From assembly GCA_019455065.1 (NCBI GenBank), contig JACFNC010000002.1, forward strand, positions 62,001 to 126,000: a stretch of 64,000 nt of DNA, given 5' to 3'. Below, in pieces: positions 16,401 through 23,314 of the stretch. Both the position numbers and the translations under genes were made by a program. A model generated the notes under the pieces. It made no database searches and was not told the origin of the DNA. It saw only the letters and a program-made list of their open reading frames with translations. Each line of letters opens with the position of its first letter. The stretch's first letter is position 1. The DNA is from Rhodospirillales bacterium. Lineage in GTDB: Bacteria > Pseudomonadota > Alphaproteobacteria > Rhodospirillales > Magnetospirillaceae.

Positions 16401-19206
16401 CACCCTGACCGCCACGGCGGCCGTGCTCAGCGGCAAGACCGTCAACGCCGCCGGCAGCGGCAACATCGTCGTCGGGGCCCTGCATTCCACCCTGAACGCC
16501 GATCTCGGCGGCCTCTCCTCGGCCACCGGCGGCGTGACCGCCGCCTTCGACGGCGACGGCACCTTCACCGGCAATCTCGGCGACGCCGCGGTGTCGGTGG
16601 GCGACGGCAACACCCTGACCGCGGCGGCGGCCCTGCTCAGCGGCAAGACCGTCAACGCCGCCGGCTCCGGCAACATCGCCGTCACCGGCCTGCATTCCAC
16701 CCTCGACGCCGACCTCGGCGGCCTCTCCTCGGCCACCGGCGGCGTGACCGCCGCCTTCGGCGGCAGCGGCACCTTCACCGGCGACCTCGGCGACGCGGTG
16801 GTGACGGTGGCCGACGGCGTGACCATGACCGCCGCCTATGGCGTGCTCACCGGCAAGACCGTCAACCATGACGGCTCGGAGTCCGGCCAGGCGGTGGTCG
16901 TCACCCTCGCCGCCGCCGACGCCGCCGCCGATTTGTCGACCATCACCAGCGACATCACCAACCTCACCGCGCGCTTCACCGAGACCCAGACCTTCACCGG
17001 CGCCCTCGCCGGCAAGGCGGCGACCGTCGCCGACGGCGTCACCGTGAGCGCGACGGCGGCCACGCTGAGCGGCGCCTCCGTCACCGCCGCCGGCTCCGGC
17101 AACATCGCCGTCGGCAGCCTGCACGCCACCCTCGACGCCGACCTCGGCGGCCTCTCCTCGGCCACCGGCGGCGTGACCGCCGCCTTCGACGGCAGCGGCA
17201 CCTTCACCGGCGACCTCGGCGACGCGGCGGTGTCGGTGGGCGACGGCGTGACCATGACCGCCGCCTATGGCGTGCTCACCGGCAAGACCGTCAACCATGA
17301 CGGCTCGGAGTCCGGCCAGGCGGTGGTCGTCACCCTCGCCGCCGCCGACGCCGCCGCCGATTTGTCGACCATCACCAGCGACATCACCAACCTCACCGCG
17401 CGCTTCACCGAGACCCAGACCTTCACCGGCGCCCTCGCCGGCAAGGCGGCGACCGTCGCCGACGGCGTCACCGTGAGCGCGACGGCGGCCACGCTGAGCG
17501 GCGCCACCGTCACCGCCGCCGGCTCCGGTAACATCGCCATCACCGGGATCACGGCGGCCACGGCATATGACTTCGGCCAAATCGACAGTTCGAGCGGCAC
17601 CGTGACGGCCACCGTCACCACGGGCGGCCAACTGAACGCCGCCACCGACCTGGGCGGCATCGACGAGATCGTCACGGGGGCCGGGGGCAACATCACCGTT
17701 ACCGTGACCGCGGACCAGGCGTCGGGCAAGACGCTGACCGCGACCGACGCGGCATCGGACAACTTCGTCATCTACGGCGCGTCCGGCGCCCAGACCGTCG
17801 TCGGCTCGGATGGGGACGACGTCTTCGTCCTCGTCGGCAACACGGCGCCTGGGCAATACTCGGGCGGCGACGGGCAGTTCGCCGACCTGACCACCATCAA
17901 CGGGCGTTCCACAAGCGACGTGGAGACCGGCGAAACCTATAATGGCGGCGGCGGCACCGACACGCTGCACATTTACGGCACCGTCGACCTGACCGGGGTA
18001 ACGCTTGCCGGCTTCGAGAACGTCATCGTTCACTCGGACGTTGCATTCAGCGAAGCGCAGTTGGCAGGGATCACGAACATCACCGGCGACGGCGGCAGCA
18101 CCGTCCGCATCGTCGACAGCGGCGCGGCCAACGTCGATCTGTCGGGCATCACTCTTTCCGCGATCGGGCAACTGGATGTGGGTGACGACGTCGAGGCGGT
18201 GCTCGACGAGGACAATCTCGCCGCTGTTTCCACCGTTTCGTCCGGCTTCACCAATGCCAAGGTGCAGGCCGCGGCGGGCGCCGTCCTTGATTTCTCGAGC
18301 AAAGCGGTCTTCGGAGGGGCCACCTATCTGGACAACGGGGGAACGCCTTTCGATCCGGTCGACGGCGGCGCCGCGGACATCGGCGCCATCATCGATACGG
18401 TCAACGGGATCATCTCGGGCGTGAATGGCGTCCTGACCGGATACGGGCTCACCGACTTCATTCAGGAGTCTGTCGTCGAGCAGGAATACTCCCTGATGTG
18501 CGATGACCTGGCCGGAGGAACCGTCCTGGAGGGTCGCTCGGGCATCCAGAACTTCCTATCGGGCGGCGCCCAGGGCGACACCATCTATGGCGGTGACCAG
18601 ACGAATTTCATCTACGCCGGCAGCGAAGCCGGGGGCGCAATTACGAACACGATCTACGGCGGGGAGGCCCGCGATTTCATTGCCGGCGGCGTGAACACGG
18701 ACATCATTTACGGCGGCGAGGGGAACGATTTCATCTCCGGCGGCGACGGGGACGACACGATCGAGGGTCAGGGTGGCACCGATTTCATCCACGCCGGCGA
18801 CGGGGACGACAGAATCGTGGGCGGCGCGGGAGATGACTTCGTGGACGTCGGAAACGGCGCCGATACCGTCACCATCGGCGCCATGGCGACCGAAGGCATG
18901 GACTATGTCCTCAATTTCACGAATGACGACAAGATCCAGTTCGCCGACTCTTCGCTCTACGTCGAGGCCGGCAACCTCGCCGGCGACGACATCACCGACG
19001 CGTTGACGGCCGCGGCGATGGCATTGGCCACCGCGAACGGGGGCACGACCGCAGACGGCGCGGTATCCTTCATCTGGAACGGCGGTCAGTTCGTCTATGT
19101 GGATGGCGGCAACAACGGTTTCGACCAGGATGACGACGCGTTGATCGTCTTGGTGGGAACGGACCTTTCGACACTCGATGCCACGAACTTCATAGCCTAC
19201 GCGTGA
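13417..19206 (+). CDS. Giant DUF4214 / beta-repeat / RTX calcium-binding surface or secreted protein
   Basis: The product has 1929 residues. Residues 1-100 hold DUF4214-like repeats (LYVGFFNRAPDAEGLAYWV, then IYINVLGRTPDQEGFDYWL). A helical stretch and an acidic PDPEPE linker (about 258-283) follow. Thr/Ala/Gly-rich beta-strand repeats occupy about 300-1500, with residues 550-1375 encoded by near-perfect DNA repeats. RTX nonapeptides GGxGxDxI/F lie at about 1700-1820, and a short C-terminal domain suits a type I secretion signal. Such proteins are commonly adhesins or S-layer-like proteins. There is no N-terminal signal peptide and no type I transporter in view. The start has GGAG 9 bases upstream; the divergent gene is the hybrid kinase. 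Confidence 0.88.
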   Translation: MATTENQTWLAELYVGFFNRAPDAEGLAYWVAELERGVMSLDAILSNWMYEQPESLERYPSSLSDDSFVEQIYINVLGRTPDQEGFDYWLRELQTGSVTRDKFVAAIIDGAKANTSAQGNLDAALVGNKAAAGISFAEKGLNDLTLAAKVLTTVDSSADSLAATQALLSMVPQEVTTTVLESLSQTIDKVKEVMASAPDKVADLTVYLETVAETAGSVEPSVVLDTVTTKLTGVSSDPALLDDPDALATETVDEATTPPAPTPDPEPEPEPDPDPDPDPDPTFTVSETAGVVEFGGTATGNISISWEGVVGNSVATFIRGGITAATKPDFGGTATKITLASGQTLAATAADLFALTVDGAGTVTITDLEDASIPELGNITASTVTASLDSTGDVTLSDDANLGKAAVTISGTGTVSVNTATLGTATFAVGTNATLALPAFKADGLTVTGSGGVTVVSLAADTDLSGFAGGLDVTATLDDNSGSIDISANGDLDAVDAYQLNDAVTLTLSAAQFAGRAVTGTGNVAVKGLAADSDLSGINVTGTVTATFESSGTFTGDLGDAVVTVADGVTMTAAYGVLTGKTVNHDGSESGQAVVVTLAAADAAADLSTITSDITNLTARFTETQTFTGALAGKAATVADGVTVSATAATLSGASVTAAGSGNIAVGSLHATLDADLGGLSSATGGVTAAFDGSGTFTGDLGDAAVSVGDGNTLTATAAVLSGKTVNAAGSGNIVVGALHSTLNADLGGLSSATGGVTAAFDGDGTFTGNLGDAAVSVGDGNTLTAAAALLSGKTVNAAGSGNIAVTGLHSTLDADLGGLSSATGGVTAAFGGSGTFTGDLGDAVVTVADGVTMTAAYGVLTGKTVNHDGSESGQAVVVTLAAADAAADLSTITSDITNLTARFTETQTFTGALAGKAATVADGVTVSATAATLSGASVTAAGSGNIAVGSLHATLDADLGGLSSATGGVTAAFDGSGTFTGDLGDAAVSVGDGNTLTATAAVLSGKTVNAAGSGNIVVGALHSTLNADLGGLSSATGGVTAAFDGDGTFTGNLGDAAVSVGDGNTLTAAAALLSGKTVNAAGSGNIAVTGLHSTLDADLGGLSSATGGVTAAFGGSGTFTGDLGDAVVTVADGVTMTAAYGVLTGKTVNHDGSESGQAVVVTLAAADAAADLSTITSDITNLTARFTETQTFTGALAGKAATVADGVTVSATAATLSGASVTAAGSGNIAVGSLHATLDADLGGLSSATGGVTAAFDGSGTFTGDLGDAAVSVGDGVTMTAAYGVLTGKTVNHDGSESGQAVVVTLAAADAAADLSTITSDITNLTARFTETQTFTGALAGKAATVADGVTVSATAATLSGATVTAAGSGNIAITGITAATAYDFGQIDSSSGTVTATVTTGGQLNAATDLGGIDEIVTGAGGNITVTVTADQASGKTLTATDAASDNFVIYGASGAQTVVGSDGDDVFVLVGNTAPGQYSGGDGQFADLTTINGRSTSDVETGETYNGGGGTDTLHIYGTVDLTGVTLAGFENVIVHSDVAFSEAQLAGITNITGDGGSTVRIVDSGAANVDLSGITLSAIGQLDVGDDVEAVLDEDNLAAVSTVSSGFTNAKVQAAAGAVLDFSSKAVFGGATYLDNGGTPFDPVDGGAADIGAIIDTVNGIISGVNGVLTGYGLTDFIQESVVEQEYSLMCDDLAGGTVLEGRSGIQNFLSGGAQGDTIYGGDQTNFIYAGSEAGGAITNTIYGGEARDFIAGGVNTDIIYGGEGNDFISGGDGDDTIEGQGGTDFIHAGDGDDRIVGGAGDDFVDVGNGADTVTIGAMATEGMDYVLNFTNDDKIQFADSSLYVEAGNLAGDDITDALTAAAMALATANGGTTADGAVSFIWNGGQFVYVDGGNNGFDQDDDALIVLVGTDLSTLDATNFIAYA
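15065..15913 (+). repeat. 849-bp tandem repeat, copy 1
   Basis: This is the first copy of an 849-bp (283-codon) unit in the giant surface-protein gene. The sequence starting GCAGCGGCACCTTCACCGGC at 15065 recurs at 15914 and 16763 and reads the same in each copy. Internally the unit holds 210-bp (70-codon) sub-repeats beginning at 15494, 15704 and 15914. Confidence 0.93.
15914..16762 (+). repeat. 849-bp tandem repeat, copy 2
   Basis: This second copy matches copy 1 base for base as far as I could compare, including synonymous positions. That implies very recent duplication or ongoing gene conversion. Confidence 0.93.
16763..17535 (+). repeat. Truncated and hybrid repeat copies 3 and 4
   Basis: Copy 3 follows the 849-bp unit for about 484 bases to 17247. 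There a GTGACCATGACC module jumps back to the unit's beginning, so a fourth, shorter copy runs to about 17535 before diverging. The jump equals 429 bp, consistent with unequal crossing-over between the internal 210-bp sub-repeats. Confidence 0.88.
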
Positions 19207-19207
19207 T

Positions 19208-19243
19208 CGGCGGCCTTGGCCGCCCCGGGCCGTCAAGGCCGAA
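19208..19243. terminator. Possible bidirectional terminator between convergent genes
   Basis: A GC-rich inverted repeat, GGCGGCC-TT-GGCCGCC (19209-19224), is followed by a second GGGCCGTCAAGGCC element. It lies in the 60-base gap between the RTX-protein gene and the convergent small exported-protein gene. No T-run follows, so it is a weak call. Confidence 0.35.
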
Positions 19244-19266
19244 AAGGCACAAAGGGGCTGACCCAC

Positions 19267-19779
19267 TCATGGGCCTGAGCCCCGTCGCGCGCGGGCAGAT
19301 TGATTGGCTGGCGCGAAGGTCGTTCCGTTCCATTTCACCGCCCCCGGACGCCCGCCTGCGGCGTACATGTTGATCGGCGGAATTGCGCCGGCGCCGACGG
19401 TCATGCCGCGGCCCAGCAGTTCGTGGTCGAGTTCCAAACGTTCGCCGCGCCGAACGAAGAACTTGATGCTGCATAGCTGACCGCAGAAGGAGCTTTCCCC
19501 GCCCCCTGCACAGCTTATGCCTTCGTGGCTGATAACGAGATCGGCCAGGCCGTCGCCTGTCAGGTCACGTTCGATCGCGGCGGCAGGTTCGATGCGGCCG
19601 CCGGCCTTTCCGCACCCTTCGGCGATTTCCAAGTTGACGAGGTCGGTGGCGATGTCGGAGCGCGCATGTGCTGGCGCGGTCAGCACCAATATGACTGCGA
19701 AACCGAGAGCGGGCTGCACGTGTCTTGTCCTCAAAAAAGCTCCGGCTGAGGCAGGGAATTCGACGTCTCCAATACTCAT
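19267..19779 (-). CDS. Small exported protein of unknown function coupled to the RyR-domain gene
   Basis: The 170-residue protein has a signal peptide (hydrophobic 20-38, cleavage after an AHA motif near residue 40). The mature part contains an ERDLTGDGLADLVISHEG stretch, like an FG-GAP/VCBS calcium-binding loop, and four cysteines clustered as CAGGGESSFCGQLC. The start at 19779 is set by an ATGA overlap with the upstream membrane-protein gene; no good ribosome binding site exists, so translation is probably coupled. I do not recognise a named family. Disulfides in the periplasm or outside are likely. Confidence 0.7.
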   Translation of the reverse strand: MSIGDVEFPASAGAFLRTRHVQPALGFAVILVLTAPAHARSDIATDLVNLEIAEGCGKAGGRIEPAAAIERDLTGDGLADLVISHEGISCAGGGESSFCGQLCSIKFFVRRGERLELDHELLGRGMTVGAGAIPPINMYAAGGRPGAVKWNGTTFAPANQSARARRGSGP

Positions 19780-22499
19780 CGGTATGGACGAGCGGCGGGC
19801 GTCTGTCTGTTTGCCGACGTGCGCCAATCCCAAACCTCGTGGAGAAGAGCACGAACGGCCTCCTCACTCGGTGGCTGGGGATCGCGGGCATCGAGAATGA
19901 GCGGGGCGGTCGGCGCGGGCGGAATTTGGAACTCCGATTCCGGAAAAGTCCGCCAGATTCCGCCAGATTTGCGGGCGTTCATGAGTTCCGTGGTCAGGGA
20001 TGGATTTGTCTCGTTCGGATCGACGACGCAGATCAGGATGTCGCTTCGAGCAACGACCCCCGACCCGGCGCGTCGATATAGCCTTTTTCTGACCCCCTCG
20101 GCCTCAGGACTATCCTGTACGAGGAGAGGAGCAGGAACCGCCGTGCTGCCCGACTCGGGCGGTACGTTCACACAGATGGCGGCTTTGGAAGTCAACTCGA
20201 GGAACGAATTCCGGGCCGCTTTGGCGGCGCCATCACGGACTTGGGGGTCGGCGGCACGGGCGAGGGCTTGGTTGTAGAGGTATTCCGCGTATAGCTCGGC
20301 TGGCATCGGCAAGATCGCGTACACCGGCACCTCGAACTCGGCGGCGATCTCTACGGCGATTGCATCGGTGCCGGGCGCCAGGTTTGAGAGGAGCACCAAA
20401 TCGAAACCGACGGGAGAGCCGCCGCTTGATTCGAGAAATCCTTCGAGCGTGGCCCCGAGTACCCTCCGCACACGCTCGATATCGGTCAATCGTTCCTCGG
20501 TGTAACCTATGACACCCACCACGAGTTCCGGACGGAGAACAAGAGACCGCTCACCGGCGGCACGTTGGCCGGTGTCCAGGATCAGCGGCAGACTGCTGAC
20601 CTGGCGTCGATCGAAAATCTCGTGCCGGCCAAGCGATTTGAACGGCCGCAGTTCGGGATGACGCCTCAACGCTTCGCTCCTTCCCTCGCCGTGGACCCAG
20701 CCACGGACGGCCCGTTCGGCCCACCATCGCCGGTGTTCGGCCTCGGCAAGCCGGTCGAGCCACGGCCCGTGCAGGAGTGCGTTCCACTCGTCCGGCGAAA
20801 GGGTTTGCCGCTTGTCCCCGTGTCGGACGCGGCGTATGGAACACCGAAGGGCCCCCGCCTTGACGGGGCCGTGGCGCACCGCGCGGCGATTTGATTCCCT
20901 CAATTCATGGCTCAAACTGTCATAGTCAGCGCCGAGCGCGGGGCGAAGGTTCTGCGCTTGTCGCGTCCAATCGGCCGGATCGAGTTCTTGGTCGATGTTC
21001 CAGGCGCCGTAGGCGATATCATGCGCTCGCCGCGCCATCGCCTCTATTGAAGGAGAGGCGATCTGCTCCAGTTTGACGAGGTCCTCCAGCGCGCCATAGC
21101 CGTGTACCCCGTCAAAGGGCCAACGCTCTTCCGAGGCAACCGGGCTCCCGGCGCGGCTGCTCAACGGGCCGCATCGATCCTTGTGCCCGAGGAGGAGACC
21201 GAAGCCGGCCCCATCCTGGACCCGCACATAGACGGGCGCCGCGACCAGCCCGAACGAGAGCGGGGCGTCGACCTCCGGCTCGAGGAGAAAGCGACGGATT
21301 CTCACCGCTTCCGCGACCGCAGCCGACTCGTCGTCGCCGACGACGAAGTGAGCCGTGTAGGGACGGACAGGTGGCACCTCGCCAAGTCGCGCGATCGCCT
21401 GCAGATCGACGATGTCGCGAAGGCCGGGGGCATCCCGCAGAAGCGCAGCCCGGACGCCGGCGGCCGAGGGTCCGACGAAGGTGATTGCGAGTTCCGCGCT
21501 CGCGGTCGTGTTGTAGTGGTGCGCAGCCTCGCGTGCCAGGGCAAGAGCCGGAGCACCCTCCCCGTGGATGGCGAAGTGGATCGCGGTCTGCCCCTGGTAA
21601 TCGGCAAGGAGCTCGAAGCGCGTCCGTTCGAACAGGTCGCGTGACGCCAAGGTATCGAAATCGAATGTCCCTAGGCGGACATGCTTTTCCACCTGCGTAA
21701 GCCGACCCAACGACAGAATTTTACTCGCCCGGACGGGATCCTTGACGTAAAGCCAGATATCGACCGGCGGGATGGCCTCGATCCCAAACGAATTTCTTGG
21801 CGCGGTACGGCCGCTGGCCATGCGCCGACTTGCCCGCTTTTTCCATTGCGCGGGATCCCTGCATAGCGCGTCAATCGCCAGCAACAAGGTTACCTGAAGA
21901 TCCTCGTCGCCAAGGAAACTGATCACGCGGTCCGTTCGCACGATATCAAATGATTTTTTCACCGCCGCACCGAGGCCCTCCGGGCAGGGCACCACGGTCG
22001 CTCTCAGCCGCCAGAGCCCCTCGGCATGTTCCGGGTCGGGATCGACGTCCAGCACGATCGGATGCCGCTCGCACTCGGTGCCCAGTGCGTCGTCCTTCAA
22101 ATCGGCGGCGAGGATACGACTCGCGAGCGTATGGCCGACGATTACCGTTCCCCGGCGGGTCCACATGCGCCACCAGGGCCGCACGAGCTTTCGGCGTGTT
22201 GCCCGAGACAGCGCAAGGACAATTGATAAGACGCTGACCGCCGGAAGCAGAAAAGCCATTGCCTTGAGAGTGTCGCACCACGGACCGGATGCCCCTTGGT
22301 CGAACAGCCACTCTCCCTCGACGACGAACAAGCGCAGGGTTTGATACAGGAGGTGCCCAGGATCGGTGTCACGCGTGCAATTGGCGCCGGCCGCCCGGGA
22401 AGCGAGCGCCGTAAGGTAAAAGGCCGTAAAGGAAACGATGAATGCCACAAGGGCGAGCCACGGCCTGGGCGTCCAAATCTGCGACAGGTCCCGTTGCAT
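19776..22499 (-). CDS. Membrane protein with RCK/TrkA-N-like, RyR and SLOG-like domains
   Basis: The product has 907 residues. Two transmembrane helices (about 14-33 and 79-98) flank an extracytoplasmic loop with two cysteines. A Rossmann-like segment starting RGTVIVGHTLASRIL (about 116-230) resembles TrkA-N/RCK nucleotide-binding domains. Near 570-640 the pattern LAEAEHRRWWAERAVRGW with RRHPELRPF matches bacterial RyR domains. A second Rossmann-like domain at about 655-760 (VVGVIGYTEERL, then LLSNLAPGTDAIAVEIA) resembles SLOG/DprA nucleotide sensors. The two-helix-plus-RCK layout is ion-channel-like, but no TxGYG filter is visible. RyR/SLOG fusions are known from nucleotide-signal conflict systems; the specific function here is unknown. 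Confidence 0.75.
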   Translation of the reverse strand: MQRDLSQIWTPRPWLALVAFIVSFTAFYLTALASRAAGANCTRDTDPGHLLYQTLRLFVVEGEWLFDQGASGPWCDTLKAMAFLLPAVSVLSIVLALSRATRRKLVRPWWRMWTRRGTVIVGHTLASRILAADLKDDALGTECERHPIVLDVDPDPEHAEGLWRLRATVVPCPEGLGAAVKKSFDIVRTDRVISFLGDEDLQVTLLLAIDALCRDPAQWKKRASRRMASGRTAPRNSFGIEAIPPVDIWLYVKDPVRASKILSLGRLTQVEKHVRLGTFDFDTLASRDLFERTRFELLADYQGQTAIHFAIHGEGAPALALAREAAHHYNTTASAELAITFVGPSAAGVRAALLRDAPGLRDIVDLQAIARLGEVPPVRPYTAHFVVGDDESAAVAEAVRIRRFLLEPEVDAPLSFGLVAAPVYVRVQDGAGFGLLLGHKDRCGPLSSRAGSPVASEERWPFDGVHGYGALEDLVKLEQIASPSIEAMARRAHDIAYGAWNIDQELDPADWTRQAQNLRPALGADYDSLSHELRESNRRAVRHGPVKAGALRCSIRRVRHGDKRQTLSPDEWNALLHGPWLDRLAEAEHRRWWAERAVRGWVHGEGRSEALRRHPELRPFKSLGRHEIFDRRQVSSLPLILDTGQRAAGERSLVLRPELVVGVIGYTEERLTDIERVRRVLGATLEGFLESSGGSPVGFDLVLLSNLAPGTDAIAVEIAAEFEVPVYAILPMPAELYAEYLYNQALARAADPQVRDGAAKAARNSFLELTSKAAICVNVPPESGSTAVPAPLLVQDSPEAEGVRKRLYRRAGSGVVARSDILICVVDPNETNPSLTTELMNARKSGGIWRTFPESEFQIPPAPTAPLILDARDPQPPSEEAVRALLHEVWDWRTSANRQTPAARPYR

Positions 22500-22807
22500 C
22501 GGATTGCTGCCCTCCCAAGCTTGGCCCTCATTTTCGCACGCGGCACGTGCGCGCTCGGCTTGTACCTAGGGATCCAAAGGGCCCGCTGCCTCCCGCTTGC
22601 TGTGCCGCCCATGGAATGCATCTGCGCGCGGATACGAACGGCAAGGCCACCATCGCTGATTTGAGTCGTAGCAACCGTACGATTATGCATGAAAATTGGA
22701 TCCTCGCTCTTCCTGCAAGGGCTAAGGGCGAGCCAATTATGGACGGTCGAAGGCGCGGCGGTCTGGCGTAACCTCGACGTCGAGCCCTTCGCAACCAGGA
22801 GGCAGGC
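22500..22807. promoter_or_regulatory. Divergent intergenic region with a possible rightward promoter
   Basis: This 308-base gap separates the leftward RyR-protein gene from the rightward 64-residue gene. A candidate rightward promoter has TTGAGT at 22661-22666 and TATGCA at 22684-22689, 17 bases apart. The leftward gene has GGAGGG about 11 bases before its ATG. I see no other gene here. Confidence 0.35.
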
Positions 22808-23002
22808 ATGACCGAAGCCCGCGACGTTCTAACGGCCGTTGACCGCATCCTCGAAGCGATCGGGCAGGCCCGCGAGGTGGCCGAAGCACTAGGACTCCGC
22901 GACTTGGCCGGATTCTTCAAGCGCTCGAACGATCAGTATTCCGAACTGCGAAGCCTCGTCGTGAACGCGGTCGACGATTTCGAGGCGAAAACAAAGTATT
23001 AG
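22808..23002 (+). CDS. Small helical protein of unknown function
   Basis: The 64-residue protein is acidic and predicted all-helical (AVDRILEAIGQAREVAEALG, then an LRSLVVNAVDDF helix). A strong ribosome binding site (AGGAGG, 22797-22802) sits at good distance from the ATG, the main reason to believe it. No family is recognised. It is flanked by the RyR-protein gene (divergent) and the patatin unit (convergent). Confidence 0.6.
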   Translation: MTEARDVLTAVDRILEAIGQAREVAEALGLRDLAGFFKRSNDQYSELRSLVVNAVDDFEAKTKY

Positions 23003-23022
23003 GCTTCCTACACCCTAATGAG

Positions 23023-23292
23023 TCAGCCCCTTCCCAGGGGCTTTCCCATTGTTTCCACCTCGGCTGCGAATTCCTCTGGTGTGTCGTACCGCGAGAGCTC
23101 GCCACCGCCCCAATATACGAGGACTGCATAGGCATCGCCCATTTCGGAGCGTTCATAAAGAACCACCCGCCCAAGCTGCTCCGGCTGCTCAGCATGGCGT
23201 TCCGCCGGCCGGGCCCGCTTTCGTACCACGGTGCCGACCAATTCCCGCGCCGCCTTTTCCGTGAAGCCCCACACGGTAAACTCCGAAATCAT
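23023..23292 (-). CDS. Small protein downstream of the patatin gene, function unknown
   Basis: The product has 89 residues, using the ATG at 23292 (a longer frame overlaps the patatin gene). It begins ISEFTVWGFTEKAARELVG. A compact alpha/beta pattern follows (RVVLYERSEMGDAYAVLVYW, then ELSRYDTPEEFAAEVE). It starts 22 bases after the patatin stop on the same strand, so the two are probably one transcript. It could be a partner or regulator of the phospholipase. No domain is recognised. Confidence 0.6.
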   Translation of the reverse strand: MISEFTVWGFTEKAARELVGTVVRKRARPAERHAEQPEQLGRVVLYERSEMGDAYAVLVYWGGGELSRYDTPEEFAAEVETMGKPLGRG

Positions 23293-23314
23293 TGGTACTT
23301 CGAGCCGATCCGCC

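Noticed and set aside
15065-17535. CRISPR or satellite array
   Set aside because: The repeats are long, in frame, contiguous without unique spacers, and encode protein.
13579-18171. A 1530-codon open frame on the minus strand opposite the RTX gene
   Set aside because: It consists of the complement of the repeated sense codons, giving a Gly/Asp/His-rich periodic product with no family pattern or start site; it is an artefact of GC-rich repeats.
19776-22499. Calling the RyR/SLOG membrane protein a potassium channel
   Set aside because: No selectivity-filter motif is visible between the two helices; only the overall layout is channel-like.
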